In this document: positions 42,412-51,126 of the stretch, piece by piece
Position numbering within the stretch: position 1 is the stretch's first letter
How the letters are laid out: every line of letters begins with the position of its first letter
Assembly (NCBI GenBank): GCA_019637105.1
Contig: JAHBWF010000029.1
Location: forward strand, 1-60,813
DNA length: 60,813 nucleotides
From: Labilithrix sp.
GTDB taxonomy: Bacteria > Myxococcota_A > Polyangia > Polyangiales > Polyangiaceae
Reading direction: 5' to 3'
Made by a program: the position numbers and the translations under genes
Notes under the pieces: model-generated
What the model was told of the DNA's origin: nothing
The model's database searches: none
The model's input: the letters and a program-made list of their open reading frames with translations, nothing else

Positions 42412-43155
42412 TCAGGGCGCGTTCACGACGATCGCGCGCACCGGATCGGGCGGCGCGACGCTCGCCTCGACGACGTCGGCGATCGTTCGGTAGCGCCGGT
42501 AGAACTTCGTCACCTTGACGACGTAGTCGCGCGTCTGCGCGTACGGCGGGATCCCTTTGTGCTGGATCACGGCGTTCTCGCCCGCGTTGTACCCGGCGAC
42601 CGTGAAGTCGAGGTCGCCGTTGAACATGTTCGCGAGCAGGCGCAAGTAGCGCACGCCGCCGAAGATGTTCTCGCGCGGATCGTTGATGTCCTTCACGCCG
42701 AGGCGCTCGGCCGTCTCGGGCATGAGCTGCATCAGGCCCCGCGCGCCGGCGTAGCTCACCGCGCGCGGGTCGTAGTCGCTCTCCACCTTGATGATCGCGC
42801 GGACGAGCTGCTCGGGGATCTGGTAGAGGGTCGCCGCCTGCCGAATGTGCTCGTCGTAGCGAGAGTAGCGCGCGACGTCGCGATCCTGGGGAGCGAAGGG
42901 CACGACGCCGGGGCGGACGGCGCCGGGCGCGGGGTGCTTCGGCTCGCTCTTGATGTAGAGCTTCGCGTTCGGGGCGCCGGGCTTGCTCGTGAAGTGCACG
43001 ACGCCGTCCGCGTCCGTGTACGAGTAGATGGTGTCCGCGGCGGCCGTCAGCGGCAGCCCGAGGACCACACCGACACCGAGCGCGGTCGCGCGGAGCGCCC
43101 GGGGCCAGGTGCACGGTTCCGCGAGCTTCGTCATCGTCGACCGATCGTGCAGCAT
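42412..43155 (-). CDS. lytic transglycosylase with DUF4124-like N-terminal segment
   Basis: A 247-residue exported enzyme. The signal peptide is followed by YSYTDADGVVHFTSKP, a DUF4124-type segment, then a Slt (MltC/E-type) lysozyme fold. The catalytic Glu is in KVESDYDPRAVSYAGARGLMQLMPET and the later motif is VAGYNAGENAV. It cleaves peptidoglycan between MurNAc and GlcNAc. An alternative ATG 21 nt downstream (43134) is possible. Upstream is a perfect hairpin and a dispersed repeat (43205-43332). Confidence 0.94.
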   Translation of the reverse strand: MLHDRSTMTKLAEPCTWPRALRATALGVGVVLGLPLTAAADTIYSYTDADGVVHFTSKPGAPNAKLYIKSEPKHPAPGAVRPGVVPFAPQDRDVARYSRYDEHIRQAATLYQIPEQLVRAIIKVESDYDPRAVSYAGARGLMQLMPETAERLGVKDINDPRENIFGGVRYLRLLANMFNGDLDFTVAGYNAGENAVIQHKGIPPYAQTRDYVVKVTKFYRRYRTIADVVEASVAPPDPVRAIVVNAP

Positions 43156-43204
43156 CCGTCCCCGTCATGCAACTTACCTCGGGACGGCGCGGCGCATTCC
43201 GCCA

Positions 43205-43232
43205 GAGCGCATTTCGTCACCGAAATGCGCTC
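43205..43232. terminator. perfect 12-bp stem hairpin, terminator-like
   Basis: GAGCGCATTTCG-TCAC-CGAAATGCGCTC is an exact 12-bp inverted repeat with a 4-nt loop. It lies between two divergent genes (the transglycosylase and the 164-residue protein), where a terminator is not expected, and touches the left end of the dispersed repeat. A regulatory hairpin or a repeat-associated structure is an alternative. Confidence 0.5.
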
Positions 43233-43332
43233 GTCGGGCGGCCGAGACCATGAACGGACGTCCGGGGTCGCGCCGAAATCCGGCGCGGTCGCTCCCCGGG
43301 CGAGCCTGATTTCGGCCTGCCACGGTCGTGAA
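43231..43332 (+). repeat. dispersed intergenic repeat, copy A
   Basis: This segment matches 58800-58893 at roughly four in five positions, with the same order of landmarks: CGTCGGG, CCATGAACGGACG, a GCCG-AATC unit, CCCCGGG-CGAGCCTG and TTTCGGCC. Inside it, GCCGAAATC and GATTTCGGC form an inverted pair. Reading frames are not conserved between the copies, so it is not a gene. Confidence 0.75.
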
Positions 43333-43360
43333 ATGCGTTCTAGAGTCGGCGCCTCGGCGC

Positions 43361-43855
43361 ATGGATTGGCAGATCCCGCTCCTCGTGTCGGCCGTCACCT
43401 TCGCGGCGTTCTTGATCTTCCGGGTGCGGCCCGCGGTGACGCCGCGGGCGCGCGCGACCGCGGCGGCCCTGACCGGCGCCAAGAAGCGCATCGAGGAGGC
43501 GAAGGACGACGCGGCGCGCGCGATCGCGCTGGCCGACGCCGCGGACGCGTGCGCGGCGCTCGGGCGGACGAACGGCGCGGTCGGCTATTATCTGCGCGCC
43601 CTGCGCTCGGATCCTCGCTCCACGCGGATCGTGGAGCGCACGGCAGCGGGGCTCGCGCGGCGCCCCGGCGCCCTCGAGCGCCTCATGTGGCGTCACCTCG
43701 CCGTGCACTCCTGGGAGGGCGAGCACCGCGACGCCGCGCTCGCGAGCCTCCGCGCGCTCGCGGGTGTCTACGCGGGGCGACGGCGCCATCGCCTGCGAGC
43801 GGAGGCGATCGCGCACGCGCTCGCGGCGCTCGACGCCGAGCGCTCGGGAGGCTGA
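43361..43855 (+). CDS. membrane-anchored helical (TPR-like) protein
   Basis: A 164-residue protein starting at ATG 43361 (MDWQIPLLV). One N-terminal membrane helix precedes an all-alpha region with ADAADACAALGRTNGAVGYY and similar paired helices, resembling tetratricopeptide repeats. An in-frame ATG at 43328 would fall within the dispersed repeat and is less likely. Function is unknown. Confidence 0.68.
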   Translation: MDWQIPLLVSAVTFAAFLIFRVRPAVTPRARATAAALTGAKKRIEEAKDDAARAIALADAADACAALGRTNGAVGYYLRALRSDPRSTRIVERTAAGLARRPGALERLMWRHLAVHSWEGEHRDAALASLRALAGVYAGRRRHRLRAEAIAHALAALDAERSGG

Positions 43856-43901
43856 GCCCGACCCGGAGGAGCTCCAGGACGACCTCGGTACCCTGCGGCG
43901 C

Positions 43902-45023
43902 TCAGCTCTTCTTCGACGGGAACGTCCAGAAGCGCTCGAGGCGTCTTCGACGGCTCCGCACGATCATCACGATCATGAAGACGAAGAGGACGGCGAACAC
44001 GACCGCCGCGGTCCGCTCGACGACCTGGGCGAGCGCCTCGCGCTGCTCCTGCTCGCGGAGCCACGCCTCCGCGCCCGCGGGCAGATCGCTCGCCCACACG
44101 TGGAGCGGCGTCGCCTTGCGGTTGCGGAGCGCGAGCCAGTCCATCAAGGCGGCCACCGTCACGTGGACCAAAAAGCCCTGGTAGATGCTCTTCGTCTTCA
44201 TCGAGAGCGATCCGAGCGCGATGCCCGCGATGATCGCGCCGCACGCCTCGAGGTAGGGCTTGCCGTAGTGGATCATGCAGTACGGCACGGCCATCACGAA
44301 GATCGCGCCCGACCCGAAGCTCCGGCGAAGCGCGCCGAGCCAGAAGCCGCGGAAGAACATCTCGAGCGCGAAGAACTGCGCGAAGTACATCGCCTCCCAC
44401 ACGAGGAAGTCGAACCAGCTCCGCGACGACTGCTTGTAGAACGGGTAGTACGTGCCGAAGTCGGGGCTCTTCGCGACGACCAGCATCGCCGGGAGGACGA
44501 ACGCCAAGAAGAGGCCGTAGATCCACGCGTGATCGAAGAAGCCCTTCGTGCGGAGCCCGAGGTCGAGCAGGCTGTCCTTCGGGAAGAAGAGCTTCCACAG
44601 CGGGAACGGCAGGACGTAGCCGAAGATGCGCGTCCCGGCCCACCAGGAGAAGCCGTAGAGGTCGTCGTACTTCGCGAACTGCATCCCCGGGTGCTTCGCG
44701 TCGAGCCGCGCGAGGAGCGGCGAGATCGTCGACTCGAAGTACTGCCGGCCGCCGTAGTACTCCTGCATCGTCAGGATGAGCGCGACGAGGACGAGCGCGA
44801 TGAACGGACGGTGATCCATCCGGCCCTTCGCGTGGACCTCGGCGCGGAGGCGGAGCGAGTCCTCGTCCAGCTCCCGCCACGTGTCGCGGAAGAAGAGCCA
44901 GACGAGCACGAGGATGGCGGCGAGCGCCGGGATCGGCAGAAGCGCCTTGTAGTCCTCGACGAAGCCCGCGAGGCCCGTGAGCTCCTTCGCCGGGGGGAGC
45001 CGCCCCGGCCCCAGGAGGCTCAT
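43902..45023 (-). CDS. CPBP-family intramembrane metalloprotease
   Basis: A 373-residue polytopic protein. The CPBP (Abi/Rce1-like) motifs are FALEMFFRGFWLG, PYCMIHYGKP and GFLVHVTVAALMD. The usual EExxxR pair is here reduced to a single Glu with Arg, but the two His-bearing helices are intact. These enzymes process membrane proteins or prenylated or peptide substrates. The ATG at 45023 shares one base with the gltX stop (TGATG); a TTG 3 nt upstream is not used. gltX and this gene are translated together. Confidence 0.88.
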   Translation of the reverse strand: MSLLGPGRLPPAKELTGLAGFVEDYKALLPIPALAAILVLVWLFFRDTWRELDEDSLRLRAEVHAKGRMDHRPFIALVLVALILTMQEYYGGRQYFESTISPLLARLDAKHPGMQFAKYDDLYGFSWWAGTRIFGYVLPFPLWKLFFPKDSLLDLGLRTKGFFDHAWIYGLFLAFVLPAMLVVAKSPDFGTYYPFYKQSSRSWFDFLVWEAMYFAQFFALEMFFRGFWLGALRRSFGSGAIFVMAVPYCMIHYGKPYLEACGAIIAGIALGSLSMKTKSIYQGFLVHVTVAALMDWLALRNRKATPLHVWASDLPAGAEAWLREQEQREALAQVVERTAAVVFAVLFVFMIVMIVRSRRRRLERFWTFPSKKS

Positions 45024-46474
45024 CAAGCAGGGCTCGCGCTCGCGTCGGCGATCTCGGCGCCGCGCGAGAGCCGCGCGAGCGACGCGTCACGCCCGAGCAC
45101 GAAGAGCACCTGGTACAGGCCGGGGCTCGCGCTCCGTCCGGTGAGCGCGACGCGCGCGGGCTGAGCGACGTCCTTGATCTGCAGGCCCGCCGCCTCGAGG
45201 TGCGCGTTCGCCCTGGCCTCGAGCGCGGCCTCGGTCCACTCGTCGGCGCCGGCGAGCGCGTCGCGGAGGCCGCGGAGGCGCGCGGCGGCGTCCTTCACGA
45301 GGAACTTCTTCTGCGCCTTTTCGTCCATCACCGGCGCGTCGCGGAAGAAGTAGTCGAGCATGTCGGCGGCCTCGACGAACGTGCGCGCGCGCTCGCGCAC
45401 GGTGTAGAGCGCGCGCGTCACGGCCTCCTTGGTGACGCCGGAGAGGCCGCGCTGCGCGAGGAACGGGAGCACGCTCTCGGCGTAGTCGGAGGCGGGGAGC
45501 AGGCGCTCGGACTTGAGGTGCTCGTGGTCGATCGAGAGGAACTTCTTGTCGTCGAACTTCCCGTCGCCGCGCCCGCAAGCCTCCCAGGAGAACGCCTGGA
45601 CGAGCTCGTCCCGCGAGAAGATCTCCTGATCGCCGAACGACCAGCCGAAGCGCGCGAGGTAGTTCAGGACGGCCGCGGGCGCGTAGCCCTTGTCGCGGTA
45701 CTCGGTGACGCTCACCGCGCCGTGGCGCTTCGAGAGGCGCTCGCCGTTCGGCGCGAGCATCATCGGCAGGTGCGCGAACTCGGGCACCGGCGCGCCGAGC
45801 GCCTGGTAGAGGAGGATCTGCGGCGGCGTGTTGATCATGTGGTCGCGACCGCGCGCGACGAGCGTGATGCCCATCGTGACGTCGTCGACGACGGCGCCGA
45901 AGTTGTAGAGCGGGACGCCGTCCGACCGCATGATGACGAAGTCCTGGTTCTCGACGTTGGGCGTGGTGACCTCGCCGAAGACCTTGTCGACGTACGTGAC
46001 CGCGCCGTCGCGGGGCGCCTTGAACCGCACGACGTGCCTCTCGTCCGGCTCGCCTCTGCGATCGCGGCAGGTGCCCGGGTACTTGAACTGCGCCTTCGGA
46101 TCCCGCTTCTTGAGGGCCTCGCGCTGCGCGTCGAGCTCCTCCTTCGTGCAGTAGCAACGAAAGGCGTGGCCGCTCGCGATGAGCCTGTCCGTGTGCTCCT
46201 TGTAGATCGCCAGCCGCTCGGTCTGCATGTACGGGCCGTGCGCGCCGCCCACGCCGGGTCCCTCGTCCCACGACAGGCCGAGCCAGCGCAGGCTCTCGAG
46301 GATGATCTCGCGGCTCGCGTCCGTGGAGCGCTCGCGATCGGTGTCCTCGATGCGGAGGACGAACGTGCCGCCCGTCTTGCGCGCCCAGAGCCAGTTGAAG
46401 AGCGCCGTGCGGACGCCGCCGATGTGGAGGTAGCCCGTGGGGGAGGGCGCGAACCTGAGCCGAGGCTTCGTCAT
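45023..46474 (-). CDS. gltX: glutamyl-tRNA synthetase
   Basis: A 483-residue full-length class I synthetase, charging tRNA(Glu). The HIGH motif is in FAPSPTGYLHIGG, the glutamate-binding RIEDTDRERS follows, and the KMSKS-type motif is LSKRHG. The C-terminal anticodon-binding domain is present, unlike in gluQ at 9.3 kb. The ATG at 46474 is preferred to the GTG 12 nt upstream. The CPBP protease gene is directly coupled downstream. Confidence 0.97.
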   Translation of the reverse strand: MTKPRLRFAPSPTGYLHIGGVRTALFNWLWARKTGGTFVLRIEDTDRERSTDASREIILESLRWLGLSWDEGPGVGGAHGPYMQTERLAIYKEHTDRLIASGHAFRCYCTKEELDAQREALKKRDPKAQFKYPGTCRDRRGEPDERHVVRFKAPRDGAVTYVDKVFGEVTTPNVENQDFVIMRSDGVPLYNFGAVVDDVTMGITLVARGRDHMINTPPQILLYQALGAPVPEFAHLPMMLAPNGERLSKRHGAVSVTEYRDKGYAPAAVLNYLARFGWSFGDQEIFSRDELVQAFSWEACGRGDGKFDDKKFLSIDHEHLKSERLLPASDYAESVLPFLAQRGLSGVTKEAVTRALYTVRERARTFVEAADMLDYFFRDAPVMDEKAQKKFLVKDAAARLRGLRDALAGADEWTEAALEARANAHLEAAGLQIKDVAQPARVALTGRSASPGLYQVLFVLGRDASLARLSRGAEIADASASPA

Positions 46475-46526
46475 CTTCGAGCGCACACGAGTAGCAGGGT
46501 CGTGACCGTCTGGTCGAGATCAGCCG

Positions 46527-46967
46527 TCAGACCGGGACCGGGCCGCCGAACGCGCCGAGCGCCCGCGCGATCCAGTAGGCGACGTCGGCCACGAGGACGA
46601 CGGCGACGAACGCGACCGCGGCGCGCCCCCATCGCGCGCGGAAGAGGGCCCACGGCGCTCCGAACCGGGCCGCCGCCGCGATCGTCGCGATCGCGAGGAC
46701 GGCCTGGCAGAGCGCCGTCGGCACGGCGAGCGCGTGCATCGCCAGCGACGCCCCGAGCGCCCCGTCCGCGAGGAGGTGGAACGCGCGCGTCATGCCGCAG
46801 CCCGGGCAAGGGACGTGGAAGAGCTGCGCCGTCGGGCACCGCGCCGCGCCGAGAAAGAAGGGCAACGCGGCGATCCCCCAGGCGAAGGCGACGAGCGCCG
46901 CCGCTCGCGCCGCGCGCGCGGGGCGGCCTTTTTGAGGGAGCGCCGCTGGTCGCGTCGACGAATTCAT
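46527..46967 (-). CDS. DUF2752 membrane protein
   Basis: A 146-residue protein with three membrane helices and the DUF2752 signature CPGCGMTRAFH after the first helix. Family members are small inner-membrane proteins of unknown role. It ends 52 nt upstream of gltX on the same strand and may be cotranscribed with it. Confidence 0.9.
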   Translation of the reverse strand: MNSSTRPAALPQKGRPARAARAAALVAFAWGIAALPFFLGAARCPTAQLFHVPCPGCGMTRAFHLLADGALGASLAMHALAVPTALCQAVLAIATIAAAARFGAPWALFRARWGRAAVAFVAVVLVADVAYWIARALGAFGGPVPV

Positions 46968-47037
46968 GGGAGGCTCGAGCCTCGGTCAACGTAACAGCAG
47001 CATCCCACTTCGACCCCCACGTTCATCAGAGGCGGAC

Positions 47038-47646
47038 ATGAACCAGCACGGAAGCATTCAGGCGGCGGGCGGATACGGGCCGCCGGGCGGCGGGGGCTAC
47101 GGACCGCCGGGCGGCGGAGGTTACGGACCGCCGGGCGGCGGAGGTTACGGTGGGCCGCCGGGCGGCGGAGGTTACGGACCGCCGGGCGGCGGAGGTTACG
47201 GCGGACCGCCGGGCGGCGGAGGCTACGGACCGCCGGGCGGCGGAGGTTACGGCGGACCCCCGCCCGCCGGCGGTGGACCGCCCGGCTACGGACCGCCTCC
47301 CCCAGGCGGCTTCGGCCCGCCGCCGGGACCGAGCGGCTTCGGCGGACCGCCGATGGGCCCGATGACGAACGAGCCGTCGAACGGCCTCGCGATCGGCGCG
47401 CTGGTCGTCGGCATCCTCGCCATCCCCGGCGCGTGCTGCTGCTACTCGTCGATCCCGCTGGGCATCGCGGCGATCATCATGGGCGTCATCGCGATGAACA
47501 AGGCGAAGGAGTCGCCGCACACCCACGGCGGCCGCGGGATGGCGATCGGCGGCCTCGTCTGCGGCGCCATCGGCCTCGTCATGACGATCCTCGCCTTCGC
47601 GCTCGGCATGGGCATGTCGATGATGCAGGAGCTGCAGAACCACTGA
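47038..47646 (+). CDS. DUF4190 membrane protein with GGGYGPPG repeats
   Basis: A 202-residue protein. Residues about 10-115 are Gly/Pro/Tyr repeats (GGYGPPGGG units). The C-terminal part has two membrane helices with LAIGALVVGILAIPG and GRGMAIGGLVCGAIGLV, the DUF4190 pattern. The repeat arm is disordered and likely cytoplasmic or exposed. The ATG at 47038 is chosen over the longer frame. It converges with the next lipoprotein gene. Confidence 0.9.
   Translation: MNQHGSIQAAGGYGPPGGGGYGPPGGGGYGPPGGGGYGGPPGGGGYGPPGGGGYGGPPGGGGYGPPGGGGYGGPPPAGGGPPGYGPPPPGGFGPPPGPSGFGGPPMGPMTNEPSNGLAIGALVVGILAIPGACCCYSSIPLGIAAIIMGVIAMNKAKESPHTHGGRGMAIGGLVCGAIGLVMTILAFALGMGMSMMQELQNH
47070..47275 (+). repeat. coding GGCGGAGGTTAC-type tandem repeats
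   Basis: Near-identical short units encode GGGYGPPG and GGGYGGPP in the DUF4190 protein. The copies differ by few bases, which points to recent expansion. Confidence 0.9.
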
Positions 47647-47684
47647 GGGCCGCGCCCGAGCAACCTCGACACGGAGGTCGGGGC

Positions 47685-47715
47685 GGGCCGACCCGCACGA
47701 AGCGGGCCTCGGCCC
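47685..47715. terminator. bidirectional terminator-like hairpin
   Basis: GGGCCGA-CCCGC and GCGGG-CC-TCGGCCC can form a 12-bp stem with a 2-nt bulge and a 5-nt loop. It lies between convergent genes (47646 and 47747), the expected place for a shared terminator. Confidence 0.6.
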
Positions 47716-47746
47716 ACCCGTACCCCGAGCGAGGGCGCGCGGCCGC

Positions 47747-48271
47747 TCACCAGCGGTTGCACGTGCGCGAGGCGAGCACCGGGCTGACGATCGTGTCGCA
47801 GCGCACGCGCACGCTCGCGAGCATCCACTCGACGCTCGGCTGAGCGCGCGTGAAGGCCTCCTTCGCGCCGCCGGCCTCGACGAGGAAGAGCCTGCCCTGC
47901 GCGGGGTAGATCGTGACCCAGTACACGAAGGGCTTGTCGTCCTCGTCGTGACCGAACTTGAGCAGCTTGCCCTTCGTCCCGTCGCGCGAGGCGACGTCGG
48001 CGGCGTCGAGCAGCGCGTAGCCCGAGACGTCGCGGAGCTGGAGCGTCAGCGCCTGCGTCCAGAAGGCGAGGTCGCCGCGCTTCTCGTCCTCGACCACGCG
48101 GACGGCGACGACGACGCCCTCGGGCGTGGTCGCGCGGTACTCGTACGAGGTCGACGACTGGTTCTCGAGCGGGATGAAGCCGGGCGCGGTCTTGACGTCG
48201 AACGGGCGCCCGCAGGCCGTCGCGAGGAGCGCCGCTCCGGCGACGAGGATCGTGGCGAGCGCGCGCTTCAT
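47747..48271 (-). CDS. small lipoprotein of unknown function
   Basis: A 174-residue lipoprotein with lipobox TAC (Cys20, in ALLATACG). The rest is a mixed alpha/beta domain (TPEGVVVAVRVVEDEKRG, WTQALTLQLRDVSGYALL) ending in a Cys pair. The ATG at 48271 overlaps the stop of the DUF4349 gene (ATGA), so the two lipoproteins are coupled. The family is not recognised. Confidence 0.82.
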   Translation of the reverse strand: MKRALATILVAGAALLATACGRPFDVKTAPGFIPLENQSSTSYEYRATTPEGVVVAVRVVEDEKRGDLAFWTQALTLQLRDVSGYALLDAADVASRDGTKGKLLKFGHDEDDKPFVYWVTIYPAQGRLFLVEAGGAKEAFTRAQPSVEWMLASVRVRCDTIVSPVLASRTCNRW

Positions 48272-49230
48272 TTCTCCTCCGAGAGCGAGAGGAGCGACGC
48301 CAGGTTCAAGGCGCCGAGCCACGGGAACGGCAGGCGCGCACGCGTCACCTCGATCCGCGAGCCGCGCGGCGCGAAGGTGACCGTGATCGTCGAGAAGGCG
48401 ACGCGATCCTTCAGCACCTTCATCCGCCCCTCGAGGCGTTCGAGCTCCTCGGTCACGCGGTGCAGCTCCTTCTCGATCTCGAGCGCGTCCTTCACGCTCG
48501 CCTTGGTGAGCAGCTCGGTGAGGCGTTGCTGCATCGCGCGCGCGTTCTTGATGCGGATCTCGAGGTCGACGTGCTCGTCGGTCACGTCCTGGGCGTCGAT
48601 CTCGCGGTGGAGGACGTCGCCGACCTTGTCGACCGCCGCGAGCGTCGTCTCGAAGCGCCCGCGCGGGACGCGCACGGTGATCTCGCGATCCTTCTTCTGT
48701 CCGAGGTAGCCGCCGTTGTCGCGCGCGATCTTCTCGACGGCGGTGAGGCCCTGATCGACCTGGTAGACGGCCATCGTGAAGCGCGCCGTGTAGATCACGA
48801 GGTCACGGCTCTGCGCGGGCTCCTCCGTAGGATCCGGCTTCGGAGCCTTCTTCGCGTCCGAAGGGGAGGACGCCTGCGGCTGCTGGGGCGGCGCGGCGGG
48901 CGCCGGCGTCGCCGCCTTGCGGGGCGCGCTCGAGCCGCCCGCCGATCCCGTGGAGGCGATCGAGAGGGGGATCGGGACGGTGCGCTCGACGTGCATCTCC
49001 CCCCGGACCAGCTCCCCCCGGAGCGGGTCGCTGTCGAAGTCCACTCGGTTCGAGGACGCTTCGTACGCCGCCCCGGCGCCGCGCCTCGCCTCGTGCGAGG
49101 GGTAGCCGCCCGCGGGCGTCTCCGGGTGAGCCGCGGCGGTCCGCTCCGCGCCCCCGCACCCGGCGAGGGCGGCGAGGGCCAGGAGCGCCGTCATCGCGGC
49201 GCCCGCGAGGGATGTGAACCGTGATCTCAT
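48268..49230 (-). CDS. DUF4349 lipoprotein with coiled coil
   Basis: A 320-residue lipoprotein with lipobox LAGC (Cys25). A Pro/Ala linker (about 95-140) leads to a DUF4349 domain: DLVIYTARFTMAVYQVDQGL, EIDAQDVTDEHVDLEIRIKN and an elongated coiled coil (LLTKASVKDALEIEKELHRV). A C-terminal hydrophobic segment follows. Family members are membrane- or wall-associated and of unknown role. It overlaps the small lipoprotein gene. Confidence 0.9.
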   Translation of the reverse strand: MRSRFTSLAGAAMTALLALAALAGCGGAERTAAAHPETPAGGYPSHEARRGAGAAYEASSNRVDFDSDPLRGELVRGEMHVERTVPIPLSIASTGSAGGSSAPRKAATPAPAAPPQQPQASSPSDAKKAPKPDPTEEPAQSRDLVIYTARFTMAVYQVDQGLTAVEKIARDNGGYLGQKKDREITVRVPRGRFETTLAAVDKVGDVLHREIDAQDVTDEHVDLEIRIKNARAMQQRLTELLTKASVKDALEIEKELHRVTEELERLEGRMKVLKDRVAFSTITVTFAPRGSRIEVTRARLPFPWLGALNLASLLSLSEEK

Positions 49231-49489
49231 GAGTCCTCCAGGTCGACGAGAACGACGAAGGCCCCCACAACGCCCGAGCTCCAGCCGACCTTACAGGCGC
49301 CCGTCAGGCAGCCCCGCCGTCCCTCGACGGTCGACCCGCCGCGGCGCGGATCCTTGGGCCGCCGAGGGCCGCTCCCCCCCGGTCGAGGCGCGCCGGCGGC
49401 CCGGCCTGCTTGCGGAGGCCGACCAGACTGCGCTAAGGAGGTAGACCCTTTAGCCGCGCGAGTCATCTCGCGCACCCTCGGAGCAAGCC

Positions 49490-49927
49490 ATGAAGAGCCC
49501 CATCGCGGCCGTGAAAGAGACGTTCGGTGACAAGGCGAAGCTCGTCGCCGAGCTCGAGAAGCTCACCAAGGGCGACGACCTCTGGGTCTCGCGCCTGAAC
49601 GCGAAGAAGGGCCTGGCCCACGTCTCCAACGCCAAGCTCCTCCGCCTCCACAAGACCTTCACGGCCGTGAAGGAGAAGTTCGGGACGCGCGCGAAGCTCA
49701 TCGACGCGATCGCCGAGATCGAGAAGCGCACGAAGGACGAGGGCTACAAGACCCGCCTCGGCGCCTACCCGGTCCCGCGCCTCTGGGACATGTACCAGTC
49801 GGCGTCGAAGCGCGTCGCCGGCGCCGAGAAGGCGGCGAAGAAGGCCGCGGCGAAGCCGAAGACCGAGAAGAAGGCCGCCCCGAAGAAGGCCGCCTCGGCC
49901 AAGAAGACGGCCGCCAAGAAGGCCTGA
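49490..49927 (+). CDS. duplicated small protein with histone H1-like tail
   Basis: A 145-residue protein. Residues 8-55 and 60-105 are tandem copies of one ~50-residue unit: AAVKETFGDKAKLVAELEKL aligns with TAVKEKFGTRAKLIDAIAEI at a 52-residue shift. The C-terminal 35-40 residues are Lys/Ala/Pro-rich with KKAAAKP- and KKTAAKK-type runs, as in histone H1 tails and bacterial H1-like proteins. A nucleoid-associated role is inferred from the tail; the folded repeat unit is not one I can name. The ATG follows GGAG by 6 nt. Confidence 0.82.
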   Translation: MKSPIAAVKETFGDKAKLVAELEKLTKGDDLWVSRLNAKKGLAHVSNAKLLRLHKTFTAVKEKFGTRAKLIDAIAEIEKRTKDEGYKTRLGAYPVPRLWDMYQSASKRVAGAEKAAKKAAAKPKTEKKAAPKKAASAKKTAAKKA

Positions 49928-50040
49928 GTCCACGCCGACCGCGCCCTCGCGGCGCGCGTCTGCCCGCGGCCGCGTCGTCTGCTCCGGCAGCCACGCGGCC
50001 GCGCCGCATTTCGGCGCCCCCGGTCGAGAGACGCGCGGGC

Positions 50041-51126
50041 TTACGCCGAGCGGCGACGACGGACCGCCGCGAGCGCGAGCGCCGCGCCGAGCGCCAGGGC
50101 CGACGCGGAGCCGGAGCCGTTCGCGGGCGACGCGCTGCAGCCCGACTGCATCACGATCTGCTGGCGGCGACGCTTCTTCTTCTTCTTCGGCGTCTCCTCG
50201 TCCTCGTCCTCGTCTTCGAGGTCGTCCAGATCCTCGTCGTCCGTCGGATCCACCTCGTCGTCCGTCGTCACGGGCCCGGCTTGATCGTCGGCGGAGCCGG
50301 AGCCCACGACGACCGCGCCGCCCGACTGCGTCGCGAGCCAGTCGATGTAGCTCGCCACGCGCGTGTAGACGCCCGGCGCGTTGGCGCGCGCGCAGCCGTC
50401 CCCGAAGCTCACGATGCCGACCTGGACCGGCGACTGGCCGACCATCATGAAGAGCGGGCCGCCGCTGTCGTTCTGGCACGCGTCCTTGCCGCCCTGAGGG
50501 AGCCCGGCGCAGATCATGTTCGCCGTCACGCCGCCCATCTGGGACATCTGCTGGTTGCAGAGGTCGTGCGCGACGACGGGGACCGTGACCTGCTGGAGCG
50601 TGTTGCTCCGCTGGCCGCCCTCCGACGTGTTGCCCCAGCCGACCGCGGTGACGGGCGTGCCCGTGCCCACGGAGCTCCACTCGCTCATCGTGACGAGGCG
50701 CGCGCGCGGGTGGTTGCTCGGCTGCGCGAGGCGGAGCAGCGCGATGTCGTGATCCATCGACGCGTCGGTGAAGCCCGAGTGCTTGATGGCCTGGGTCACG
50801 GCGATCCGCTCGCCCGGACCCGAGCTCATGACCTCGCGTCCGAAGATCACCTGCGTGATCCCGCCGTTCGCGCTCGTGCCCTCGAGGCAGTGCGCGGCCG
50901 TGAGCACCCAGCTCGGGGCGACGAGCGTCCCTCCGCAGCCCTCGCCCATCGATCCGTGGACGAGCTGCACCATCCCGGGCCACGAGGCGAGCTTCGCGTT
51001 CGACCCGCCGACGATCGACTCGGTGCTGGTCACGCGATCCTCGCTGGCCCCCGTGCTTCCTTCGTCGAGCGCGCTGCATCCGGTGACCGCTCCGACGAGG
51101 ACCAGGGCCGCGATCGTGCTCTTCAT
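50041..51126 (-). CDS. trypsin-like serine protease with MYXO-CTERM tail
   Basis: A 361-residue exported protease of the S1 family. The leader carries a lipobox-like VTGC. The catalytic triad is LTAAHC, DHDIALL and CQNDSGGPL; the mature start is IVGGSNA. After the domain come an acidic run (DDEDLDDLEDEDEDEE), a Lys/Arg run (KKKKKRRRQQ), and a sorting tail GCSASPANGSGSASALALG... RRRR typical of MYXO-CTERM proteins, which are trimmed and retained at the cell surface. It is probably surface-bound, for predation or matrix turnover. ATG at 51126. Confidence 0.94.
   Translation of the reverse strand: MKSTIAALVLVGAVTGCSALDEGSTGASEDRVTSTESIVGGSNAKLASWPGMVQLVHGSMGEGCGGTLVAPSWVLTAAHCLEGTSANGGITQVIFGREVMSSGPGERIAVTQAIKHSGFTDASMDHDIALLRLAQPSNHPRARLVTMSEWSSVGTGTPVTAVGWGNTSEGGQRSNTLQQVTVPVVAHDLCNQQMSQMGGVTANMICAGLPQGGKDACQNDSGGPLFMMVGQSPVQVGIVSFGDGCARANAPGVYTRVASYIDWLATQSGGAVVVGSGSADDQAGPVTTDDEVDPTDDEDLDDLEDEDEDEETPKKKKKRRRQQIVMQSGCSASPANGSGSASALALGAALALAAVRRRRSA

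Noticed and set aside
47026-47643. Leftward ~205-codon frame opposite the DUF4190 gene
   Set aside because: It is the complement of the Gly/Pro/Tyr repeats; no independent motif.
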